6,412 bases of DNA from Chromatiales bacterium (lineage in GTDB: Bacteria; Pseudomonadota; Gammaproteobacteria; Chromatiales; Chromatiaceae): assembly GCA_022360595.1 (NCBI GenBank), contig JAKSCN010000046.1, positions 1 to 6,412 on the forward strand, read 5' to 3'. Shown here in pieces: positions 1-6,412 of the stretch. A program made the translations under genes and the position numbers. The notes below the pieces were generated by a model that saw only the letters and a program-made list of their open reading frames with translations, searched no databases and was not told the DNA's origin. Position 1 is the first letter of the stretch. Every line of letters begins with the position of its first letter.

Positions 1-2327
1 CTGATGAAGTGCTGCCTGGCGTCATTCACCTGCTACCTGTTGCCACCCGCCCCTTTTTCCCAGGTCAAGCCGTACCGCTGGTCATGGATACGGCGCACTG
101 GAGCGACACGATCAAAGCAGCAGAGGAATCGAGCAACGGGATTTTGGGTATCGTTCTCACCGACGCAGCCACCTCTGAACAGGCCACGGCTAAAGAGTTG
201 CGCACAATCGGCACGGCCTGTCGGATTCACCGGGTGCAACAAGTGGAGGGGCGGCTGCAGGTGCTCGTCGAGTGCCTGAAACGCTTCCGCATTGAGAAAC
301 TGCTCTCAAAAGAGGCGCCATTCAGCGCCCAGGTACGCTATTTTGATGAGCCCACCACCATATCGAAAGGTGAAATCAAAGCCTATGCCATGGCGGTGAT
401 CAACACCATTAAAGAGCTGGTGCCACTGAATCCGCTCTATGGCGAAGAGCTACGCCTGTTTCTGGACCGCATGGGACCGGATGACCCATCACATTTGGCC
501 GACTTTGCCGCCAGTCTGACCACAGCCGACCGATTCCAGCTCCAGGATATTCTGGAGACCATCAAGCTGATGCCGCGCATGGAGAAGGTGCTGATACTGC
601 TCAACAACGAGCTGGAGATTGCCCGCACCCAACACGATATTCGCCGTTCGGTCGAAGAGCGCATGGAGAAGCAGCAGCGCGAATTCATGCTCAAAGAGCA
701 GCTTAAAATCATTCAACAAGAGCTGGGGCTGGAGAAGGATGATCGCACCGCTGAACTGGAAAAATTCCGCGAACGGCTGGACGCACTGACACTCCCGGAG
801 CAGGCCCAAAAGCGGCTGGATGAAGAGATGGACAAACTGGCCATTCTTGAAACCGGCTCACCCGAATATGCGCTGACCCGCAACTACATCGACTGGATCA
901 CCCTGCTGCCCTGGGGCAAGCACTCCGCCGATAAGCTCGATATCAGCGCCGCCCGGGAAGCGTTGGATAAAGATCACTACGGCCTGGAGGATGTGAAATC
1001 CCGCATTCTGGAGTTTCTCGCTGTCGGCATCATGAAAGGCGAGGTCAACGGCTCAATCATTCTACTGGTCGGCCCACCCGGTGTGGGTAAAACCTCCATC
1101 GGCAAATCGATTGCCGAAGCACTGGGACGCAGCTTCTACCGTTTCTCTGTGGGAGGAATGCGTGACGAGGCTGAAATAAAAGGTCACCGCCGCACCTACA
1201 TCGGAGCAATGCCCGGTAAATTCATTCAATCGATGAAAGAGGCGGGTACCGAAAACCCTGTCATCATGCTCGACGAGATCGACAAAATCGGCGCCTCTTA
1301 CCATGGCGATCCCGCCTCAGCACTGCTGGAGGCACTGCACCCGGAGCAGAACACAGACTTTCTCGACCACTATCTCGACCTGCGCTTCGATCTATCCAAA
1401 GTGCTGTTTGTCTGCACTGCAAACCAGCTCGACAGCATCCCTGGGCCGTTATTGGATCGCATGGAGGTAATCTCTCTCTCCGGCTATATCGCCGAGGAGA
1501 AGCTCCAGATCGCCCGGCGGTATCTTCTGCCCAGACAGCTTGATCGCGCAGGATTGAAGCGCAGCCAGGTGAAGGTCAATTCAGCCACACTGCGCGCCAT
1601 TATCGAAGGCTATGCCCGGGATGCAGGCGTACGTCGTTTAGAGAAACAGCTTGGCAAGATTGTGCGTAAAGCAGTAATCAAGATACTCGACGGCGAGCAG
1701 ACACCCATTACCGTCACCAAAGACGACCTCAACGATTACCTCGGCAGCCCAATCTTCCGCGATGAACGCAAGCTCAGCGGCCCCGGGGTTGTGACCGGTC
1801 TGGCCTGGACCGCCATGGGCGGCGCCACACTCAGTATCGAAGCGGTAAAAACCCATAGTTTCAACCGCGGCTTCAAACTGACAGGCCAACTCGGTGATGT
1901 GATGCGTGAATCAGCCGAAATCGCCTACGGCTATGTGGTAAGCCATGCAGAAGAGCTCGGCGCAGATCCTGAATTTTTTGAAAAGAGCTTCATCCACCTC
2001 CATGTACCTGCTGGGGCCACCCCCAAAGACGGCCCAAGCGCGGGTATCACCATGGCCTCCGCGCTGCTCTCTCTGGCAACCAACCGTCCCGTCAGAGAGA
2101 TTGCAATGACAGGCGAGCTAACCTTAACAGGTCATGTATTTCCAGTCGGCGGGATTCGTGAAAAAGTGATCGCTGCCCGTCGTGCAGGGGTAAAAGAGCT
2201 GATTCTGCCAGACGAAAACAAGGGTGATTATGATGAAGTGCCGAATCACATCAAGAAAGGCCTGAAAGTTCACTTTGCTTGTACCTTTGATGACGTCGCA
2301 CCACTACTGTTTCGTAAGCAACGATAA
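1..2327 (+). CDS. lon: ATP-dependent Lon protease (endopeptidase La), 5' end cut by window edge
   Basis: Cytoplasmic AAA+ serine protease that unfolds and degrades damaged and regulatory proteins. The frame is open to the left edge, so the true start lies outside; residues are numbered here from the GTG at position 9. Order: N-terminal substrate-binding domain (about 1-190, starting LPGVIHLLPVATRPFFPGQ), a charged coiled-coil linker (about 200-280), the AAA+ module (about 320-570) and the C-terminal protease domain (about 585-770). Visible sites are Walker A GPPGVGKTS (355-363, K361), Walker B VIMLDE (418-423), sensor-1 N472, arginine finger R484 in LLDRM, sensor-2 R542 in GVRR, and the catalytic dyad S677 (PKDGPSAG) and K719 (GGIREKV). 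Spacing closely follows E. coli Lon (S679/K722), so the enzyme should be active. The N-terminal sequence is unlike the enteric LPLRDVVVYP form and resembles the second Lon class that includes Pseudomonas AsrA; that subclass call is from memory. It converges on the operon to its right. Confidence 0.97.
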   Translation, partial: DEVLPGVIHLLPVATRPFFPGQAVPLVMDTAHWSDTIKAAEESSNGILGIVLTDAATSEQATAKELRTIGTACRIHRVQQVEGRLQVLVECLKRFRIEKLLSKEAPFSAQVRYFDEPTTISKGEIKAYAMAVINTIKELVPLNPLYGEELRLFLDRMGPDDPSHLADFAASLTTADRFQLQDILETIKLMPRMEKVLILLNNELEIARTQHDIRRSVEERMEKQQREFMLKEQLKIIQQELGLEKDDRTAELEKFRERLDALTLPEQAQKRLDEEMDKLAILETGSPEYALTRNYIDWITLLPWGKHSADKLDISAAREALDKDHYGLEDVKSRILEFLAVGIMKGEVNGSIILLVGPPGVGKTSIGKSIAEALGRSFYRFSVGGMRDEAEIKGHRRTYIGAMPGKFIQSMKEAGTENPVIMLDEIDKIGASYHGDPASALLEALHPEQNTDFLDHYLDLRFDLSKVLFVCTANQLDSIPGPLLDRMEVISLSGYIAEEKLQIARRYLLPRQLDRAGLKRSQVKVNSATLRAIIEGYARDAGVRRLEKQLGKIVRKAVIKILDGEQTPITVTKDDLNDYLGSPIFRDERKLSGPGVVTGLAWTAMGGATLSIEAVKTHSFNRGFKLTGQLGDVMRESAEIAYGYVVSHAEELGADPEFFEKSFIHLHVPAGATPKDGPSAGITMASALLSLATNRPVREIAMTGELTLTGHVFPVGGIREKVIAARRAGVKELILPDENKGDYDEVPNHIKKGLKVHFACTFDDVAPLLFRKQR

Positions 2328-2359
2328 CCGCTAATTGAGAACATATAGCGCCCTCTCAT

Positions 2360-2397
2360 GGACCGCATAATCCCGCTCCGCGACGATTATGCGGTCC
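2360..2397. repeat. Perfect 13-bp inverted repeat (hairpin) between convergent genes
   Basis: Arms GGACCGCATAATC (2360-2372) and GATTATGCGGTCC (2385-2397) are exact reverse complements, separated by a 12-base G+C-rich loop that could itself form a 3-bp stem (2374-2376 with 2380-2382). The hairpin lies 32 bases past the lon stop and 104 bases past the end of the convergent operon, where a shared transcript end would be expected. Neither side has a T run, so it is not a classic intrinsic terminator. It could be a 3'-end stabilising stem, a REP-like element or a protein-binding palindrome. The rest of 2328-2501 shows no clear gene or motif. Confidence 0.7.
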
Positions 2398-2501
2398 GAT
2401 AACCCTATCGCCTGAGATACGCAGCACGGTTTGACTGAAGAAGTCATCATGGTCAATCACCGGGCGGGCACAACACCCCAACTTCTGAAAGTGATTCTGA
2501 T

Positions 2502-4442
2502 TTACACCCGTTGATCAGCGAATGATGTTGAGGCCACAGACGGATTCTGGCGGCAGTAGTGCCACAACTCGGGCCACACTACGAGTGCGTCAGCATAATC
2601 CCGCAACCCTTTTCTTACCAAATCCAACGCGGCTGCAATCCCCACTCCCGGCGCATCAAGTATTTCAGGAAACTGCCCCTTTGACAGTGCAGCCATGTCT
2701 GTATCAATAATTCTCTGAATATCCTGTTTGCAACCCTGCTCTTCATCAGTAAGCAATTCCAACCGGGTATTGAACGCATCTATATTTCCCATAAGACCTT
2801 CATACCAGGTCTCTCTTATTACCGCCTCCAATTCACCATCTGTTTGATCAGCGAGTTGATGACAGGCTGCCGCAAGCGCCTTCATTTTTTCCACCACAGA
2901 CATGGCGGCGGGAAATACCTGTAATTCGACGATCCGCCAGATGATCCGCATAAAATAGAGTGGGGCAGGCTTTTCAAAGGTGTTCTCTGCCCAGTCTTTA
3001 GGTGTACGAACATGAGCTTGCCCCCAAGAAAACTCCCAATGCACTGTATCTGGATATAGTGCAGCAATCATCACACTAAAAAGCGTATCTTCCCCCCTCT
3101 TCGTGCTGACTGTGGGGGGAAGAAGCTGTGAGTTATCCACCCCTACCGGCGTGGTCGCGGTAAAAGGGGTGACGGTTGTTTGGGCTGTTGAATCCCAGCT
3201 ATAGCCACCCGCTTTCAATGCTTCATAGCTAGACTCGCTCTTCCAAGGGGGGGATGTGCGTCGATATTTCTGCTTATATAACCAACGCCCATCAATTTTT
3301 CTCGGCGTGCCGAAAAAACCGTTGCCTGAGGTCACAATGCGTCCCTTAGAGACAAAGCGCTCTACATCAAGATGATTAAGACCATCCAGACTCACCTGAT
3401 GCATCAACTCATCACCATAAGCATCACGTAATATGTCATGCAAGGACATTCCCAGCACACGCTTATGCTGTAATAGCGAGTCACCCTCTATTTCACGCCC
3501 CAGACTGGCAGCGGCCTCTACATCCTGAGCGCCTTCAATAATCCAGTCCGGTTGAGATGTAATGTTTATACCTTTCTGCGGGTCATCACGATGGGTTCTC
3601 GTGGCATCGAGGAGCTGATCATCATCAAACAACAGATAGCGCATACCGCTAAAAAAGAGCAAAGAGAGATTAAGCGTTCTGCCGGCGGAATAGGCTGTGT
3701 TCTCCTGGGGCAGCAGCAGCTTGCCAATAACCGCTTCATGGTGCGGAAACGCATTAATCAAATTCATTACAAATGCTTGCTGCTCTTTTATGCCGACATA
3801 TATGACATCAAGGTCTTTAGCTGCATGCTGTACCGCACTCCGATTGGCGTGTTGAACCGTTGTGTCCCGTGAGTCGTCAAAAACATAAACACTATCCGAC
3901 TCTCCCAAACACACCTTTCTGGTTATCAGGCTCATAAGCTCCCGTTCAAGTAGAGTGGTAGCATTGCAAGTACGGATTACAATTCCCGCAAAATCTGCCT
4001 GCTTGTCACTAGCGTGCTGTTTTACGTCTCCCCCTACCAACCCCGTGCTTGAGTGCAACAAACCGGCTTTTTCACAATCATCCATTAACCCCAGCAACAC
4101 ATTCTCTGCTATTCCCGTCATAGCTGAATACTTTTGAGCATGCTCGCGCTTGGTTTGAAAACAATCAATAAAACCCAAAAAATGGGCCGCCTGGAGTGGT
4201 AATACAGCCTTGGCATTTGAGCGCGTTGCGCGCACCAAATAGTACTCTTGATTAAGGGGATAACTGGTATGCTCAATTGCACAATACAGTGCCTCAATCG
4301 GCGGTTTGGCAGGGGCTGTCGCAACCTTGGCTTGTTCAGATCTCAGCGACCCATGACAGTGCTTGAACCGCTTACCAGATCCACAAGGGCAAGGACCATT
4401 GCGCGTGGCATTCTTAAATTTGTGTTCCTCACTAACCGACAT
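2502..4442 (-). CDS. SEC-C zinc motif / PqqD-like winged helix / GT-A glycosyltransferase-like protein (646 aa)
   Basis: Not a named gene I recognise. Residues 13-31 are a SEC-C motif, RNGPCPCGSG...KHCHG, with zinc ligands C18, C20, C29 and H30, as in the SecA tail. Residues about 60-132 resemble a PqqD-like winged helix, with a strand-rich start, KREH at 98-101 and an AGLL end (126-129). A GT-A-like core follows: strand IVIRTC (154-159), VYVFDDS (185-191), YLLFDDDQLL (269-278, D273-D275), LLPP (440-443), RGED (449-452) and FSWG (471-474). From about 490 to the end it is helical and unassigned. No signal peptide or convincing membrane segment is seen, so it is probably cytoplasmic. The ATG at 4442 is chosen because GGGGAGGT lies 8 bases upstream; a TTG at 4463 stays in frame but lies upstream of that site. 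The start overlaps the previous gene's end by 11 bases, indicating co-translation with its paralogue. A sugar-transfer role is inferred from the motifs; donor and acceptor are unknown. Confidence 0.85.
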   Translation of the reverse strand: MSVSEEHKFKNATRNGPCPCGSGKRFKHCHGSLRSEQAKVATAPAKPPIEALYCAIEHTSYPLNQEYYLVRATRSNAKAVLPLQAAHFLGFIDCFQTKREHAQKYSAMTGIAENVLLGLMDDCEKAGLLHSSTGLVGGDVKQHASDKQADFAGIVIRTCNATTLLERELMSLITRKVCLGESDSVYVFDDSRDTTVQHANRSAVQHAAKDLDVIYVGIKEQQAFVMNLINAFPHHEAVIGKLLLPQENTAYSAGRTLNLSLLFFSGMRYLLFDDDQLLDATRTHRDDPQKGINITSQPDWIIEGAQDVEAAASLGREIEGDSLLQHKRVLGMSLHDILRDAYGDELMHQVSLDGLNHLDVERFVSKGRIVTSGNGFFGTPRKIDGRWLYKQKYRRTSPPWKSESSYEALKAGGYSWDSTAQTTVTPFTATTPVGVDNSQLLPPTVSTKRGEDTLFSVMIAALYPDTVHWEFSWGQAHVRTPKDWAENTFEKPAPLYFMRIIWRIVELQVFPAAMSVVEKMKALAAACHQLADQTDGELEAVIRETWYEGLMGNIDAFNTRLELLTDEEQGCKQDIQRIIDTDMAALSKGQFPEILDAPGVGIAAALDLVRKGLRDYADALVVWPELWHYCRQNPSVASTSFADQRV

Positions 4443-6231
4443 CACCGGTGACCTCCCCTGCAAGAAAGCAGTCCCAAATCACTAACCAATCTTGAATAGA
4501 GCGGGCATATAGCTTGGCCAGGTATACAAATGCCTCGACTTTATTATTCATGTCCTGATCAAGCTGACCTATCTGCTGCATATGATAATTGACCATTTTT
4601 TTACAGCCGGCCTGATACTTTGGGTAGGCGGCTGCTTCAGTGGCGGTATTTTCATGCAGATAAGCCTGGGAGGCATGGTGCTTATACAAAGCTTGTCTCG
4701 CAAAAGAGAGAGCTTCTGCTCTGGTTAAACAGTTCAACTGAGAAGCCAGGAAGAGTAACCTATCTTTCGCTTCACCATAGGAACACTGCATTTGGATATC
4801 ATCTATAAATGCCAACAGAAATCGGTTGCTGTCATAGACCGGTTCATCTTGAGTGGCTAACGGCTCCCACCTTCTGACTGGCTCCGGCCGATGTGGAATT
4901 CCCCAGCCAAAACGCATCACTTGAGTGTCGGTGAATATATATTTAAGGATCTGCCCCAAAGCAACATCCTCATTCCGCCCCACCGGCGGCATAGGTGGCA
5001 ATAGCGGGAGTGCGTCTATACCGGAGATCGTTGTGCAAATTAGATTGATATCTCGCGACACCTCATCGCATCGCGCACCAATCCACATAGCCTGCTCTAT
5101 ACTTTCGCCTTCCTCAATAGCATCGATGAACTGCGCCGAACGCAGCAGTGTTTCGCCATCGGATATATAGAACCAGTTCATTTGCCGCGCATTTAATGCA
5201 CCTGCAATAGCATTAATACTCATTGCAAAACGCTGATTACTATTTATCTCAAATAACTGCTCCCGGTGAAGGCCATGCCAATTTTCACGCTTCAGTAGAC
5301 TGGTATATTTATGCTTTACAACATCACCGACACTTTTACCCAGAACAGCTAAGTGCTCAACCAGTGGATTAATGTTTTCATCAACCAATTTATCGCGAAG
5401 GACCAAATAGTTCTTCTCGGGATGTGTGTTTCGGCCATGATCCCCCAAACTGATATCTGCTGAATAGTCTTTGGACTTCAGTGGGGAAATAACACTGTCA
5501 TCATCCAGCATAAGTAGTGGTTTGCCTGCCGCTTTCAGCAGAATCAGGTTGCGCACCTGGCCAATGGTGTTTTGTGTATCAGAGTGGGCAGTGGGTGATA
5601 AGAGATAGTCAATAGATGTTGCGCACGTCGGCAGTCTATTTTTTAAAGTCAGCGCGAGTGTCGCACGCTGCTCTCTATCGATATATTCTGACTCTAGCCG
5701 GTATTCTGCGCAGAATGCCTGAAATGCCGATTGATTCTGCTGCTGATTCACCTGCCGACGCGAATCATCAACCATTATAAATGTCGGTTTAACATCTATA
5801 TCTCTGATATACGGACTCAAACTATCGAGTAGCCTCGCCAGCAACTGCGGCCTGTCGGCCGAGCCTACGGCTAAAATCCAGCCATTTCGCCAGTCAGTCT
5901 GTTCCTGCATCTCCTCCTGCGATTGAAGTTGGGTTAACACATCTTTCGCCGACAGGGTCAGCCCAGCTTCAACAACCCCCTTCAACACCTCTCTCAGGTG
6001 TGTTTTATCTTCCTTCCCCCCCTTTTTTCTGAAGATCTCATCGACATGTTGCTCAAGGCTACGCAGCTCTGCGCACTCTCGAGCTATATGGTATTCCCTG
6101 ATGGGGAGTTTTAATGTTTTACAATTCCGACGGTTGAATACGACCCCGGTTTCACGGTCAGTAGGATAGAAACGGACGTCATCCAAAACAAATAACGCAT
6201 CCATGTTTAATGGCTCTGTCTGGTCACTCAT
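4432..6231 (-). CDS. PqqD-like winged helix / GT-A glycosyltransferase-like protein (599 aa)
   Basis: First gene of the operon, not a named family I recognise. Residues about 16-97 read like a PqqD-type module: strands around VRFYPTD and GVVFNRRNCKTLKLP (29-43), a helix ending SLEQHVDEIF (58-67), then VVEAGLTLSA (86-95). In RiPP pathways such modules bind precursor leader peptides. A GT-A-like core follows: WILAVGSADRP (118-128), FIMVDDS (151-157), GKPLLMLDDDSVI (236-248, D243-D245 as probable metal/nucleotide-sugar ligands), LLPP (410-413), GRNEDVALG (418-426, ED as in the GT2 catalytic motif) and FGWG (441-444). The 178 residues between DDD and ED exceed what I expect of a simple GT2 domain and must hold an insertion. 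The helical C-terminal part (about 460-599) is unassigned. No signal peptide or transmembrane segment is evident. The ATG at 6231 has only a weak GGA 9 bases upstream; an in-frame ATG at 6204 has no better site. Unlike its partner it lacks SEC-C. A non-transferase role for the fold cannot be excluded. Confidence 0.85.
   Translation of the reverse strand: MSDQTEPLNMDALFVLDDVRFYPTDRETGVVFNRRNCKTLKLPIREYHIARECAELRSLEQHVDEIFRKKGGKEDKTHLREVLKGVVEAGLTLSAKDVLTQLQSQEEMQEQTDWRNGWILAVGSADRPQLLARLLDSLSPYIRDIDVKPTFIMVDDSRRQVNQQQNQSAFQAFCAEYRLESEYIDREQRATLALTLKNRLPTCATSIDYLLSPTAHSDTQNTIGQVRNLILLKAAGKPLLMLDDDSVISPLKSKDYSADISLGDHGRNTHPEKNYLVLRDKLVDENINPLVEHLAVLGKSVGDVVKHKYTSLLKRENWHGLHREQLFEINSNQRFAMSINAIAGALNARQMNWFYISDGETLLRSAQFIDAIEEGESIEQAMWIGARCDEVSRDINLICTTISGIDALPLLPPMPPVGRNEDVALGQILKYIFTDTQVMRFGWGIPHRPEPVRRWEPLATQDEPVYDSNRFLLAFIDDIQMQCSYGEAKDRLLFLASQLNCLTRAEALSFARQALYKHHASQAYLHENTATEAAAYPKYQAGCKKMVNYHMQQIGQLDQDMNNKVEAFVYLAKLYARSIQDWLVIWDCFLAGEVTGDVG
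4451..4458 (-). promoter_or_regulatory. Strong ribosome binding site inside the end of the upstream gene
   Basis: On the - strand the sequence reads GGGGAGGT, 8 bases before the ATG at 4442. It lies within the last codons of the upstream gene (stop at 4432-4434), so the second gene has its own strong initiation site and is probably also translationally coupled. It decides between the ATG at 4442, a GTG immediately upstream (spacing 5) and the more distal TTG at 4463. Confidence 0.75.
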
Positions 6232-6327
6232 TGTTATTTATCCAGGCCAATTTAGTAAGGTGCTTCAACACTTATCGCTCTTCTAGCTGTTATTCTTTTA
6301 GCAAGCCCTGGCCACTTATTAGAGATA
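6232..6327 (-). other. Leader of the two-gene operon, no confident promoter
   Basis: This A+T-rich stretch separates the ssb terminator from the operon's first ATG and should contain its promoter, because the terminator would largely isolate it from ssb. On the - strand TTGAAG (6267-6262) resembles a -35 box, but the hexamer 18 bases further on (TGGATA) is a poor -10 and would start transcription almost at the ATG. I see no operator palindrome, riboswitch or small gene. Confidence 0.4.
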
Positions 6328-6358
6328 CTAAAAAGCCCCTAAAACAGGGGCTTTTTAG
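6328..6358 (-). terminator. Intrinsic terminator downstream of ssb, symmetric and probably bidirectional
   Basis: Arms CTAAAAAGCCCCT (6328-6340) and AGGGGCTTTTTAG (6346-6358) are exact 13-bp reverse complements around a 5-base loop. Read on the - strand, a G+C stem (GCCCC/GGGGC) is followed by TTTTT, the classic Rho-independent layout, 29 bases after the ssb stop. The A-run/T-run symmetry lets it work on the + strand too. It should end ssb transcription before the two-gene operon. Confidence 0.93.
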
Positions 6359-6387
6359 CGTTTTTCTCGACTGAGTTTGAATGCGTC

Positions 6388-6412
6388 TTAGAACGGAATA
6401 TCGTCGTCGAAG
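6388..6412 (-). CDS. ssb: Single-stranded DNA-binding protein, C-terminal end only
   Basis: Only the last seven codons and the stop are inside the window. On the - strand they read F-D-D-D-I-P-F-stop, the acidic tip conserved at the C-terminus of bacterial SSB, which recruits replication and repair partners such as exonuclease I, RecQ, PriA and the polymerase III chi subunit through its terminal Pro-Phe. The stop is TAA at 6390-6388, and a strong intrinsic terminator follows at the expected distance. The match is short, but tail, stop and terminator together make the call firm. The OB-fold domain lies beyond the right edge. Confidence 0.87.

Noticed and set aside
437..809. Open frames of 91 and 106 codons on the - strand inside lon
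   Set aside because: Their translations are Ser/Arg- or Leu-rich mirrors of the lon coiled-coil region, as expected of shadow frames.
2328..2501. Intrinsic terminator for lon or the operon
   Set aside because: The only stable stem has no T run on either strand, so the intrinsic terminator criteria are not met.
2593..2604. 12-base match (GCATAATCCCGC) to part of the palindrome at 2365-2376
   Set aside because: One or two matches of this length are expected by chance in a window this size, and flanking bases do not match.
2522..2710. 62-codon open frame on the + strand after lon
   Set aside because: Antisense to the C-terminal end of the operon's second gene; low-complexity translation without any motif.
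3552..3872. 106-codon open frame on the + strand
   Set aside because: It lies wholly antisense to the second operon gene, whose frame shows conserved SEC-C and GT-A motifs over the locus. The translation shows no domain.
4443..4463. TTG start at 4463 adding seven residues to the SEC-C protein
   Set aside because: The strong GGGGAGGT site lies between this codon and the ATG at 4442, so it can serve only the downstream start; SEC-C is complete from the ATG.
6238..6267. Possible promoter TTGAAG ... TGGATA before the operon
   Set aside because: The -10 match is poor and transcription would start at or next to the ATG, leaving no room for the ribosome site.
1..6412. CRISPR array, tRNA, rRNA, IS element or attachment site
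   Set aside because: No regularly spaced direct repeats, cloverleaf signals, transposase-like frames or terminal repeats were seen on reading through both strands.

Overview
The window looks like chromosomal DNA from a gammaproteobacterium. Two housekeeping genes frame it: a nearly complete ATP-dependent protease gene (lon) on the left, and the last seven codons of a single-stranded DNA-binding protein gene (ssb, tail FDDDIPF) on the right. Genus cannot be fixed from this sequence. The form of the Lon N-terminus (RPFFPGQAVPL rather than the enteric LPLRDVVVYP type) suggests a second-class Lon of the Pseudomonas AsrA type.

Layout: lon runs on the + strand from beyond the left edge to 2327. 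A convergent intergenic gap (2328-2501) holds a perfect 13-bp inverted repeat. Two large genes then occupy 2502-6231 on the - strand, transcribed right to left, overlapping by 11 bases and so evidently one operon. A 156-base gap follows, with a strong symmetric terminator just downstream of the ssb stop, and then the ssb end at the right edge.

The accessory content is the two-gene operon. Neither protein matches a named gene I know. Read side by side, they are diverged paralogues. Each has an N-terminal module resembling a PqqD-like winged helix (RiPP recognition element), followed by a GT-A-type glycosyltransferase-like core with DDS, DDD and ED motifs, and an all-helical C-terminal part. 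The spacing DDD-to-ED (178 residues) and ED-to-FxWG (20 residues) is identical in both. The second protein also carries an N-terminal SEC-C zinc motif (CPC...CH). The simplest reading is a pair of cytoplasmic peptide- or protein-directed glycosyltransferase-like enzymes that may work as a heteromer, with the SEC-C motif contacting a partner, possibly the ribosome or a nascent chain. That function is inference; no convincing substrate peptide, transporter or protease partner is visible in the window.

Sampled hand counts give the operon a lower G+C content than lon (mostly about 43-48% against 58%), consistent with acquisition between conserved neighbours.
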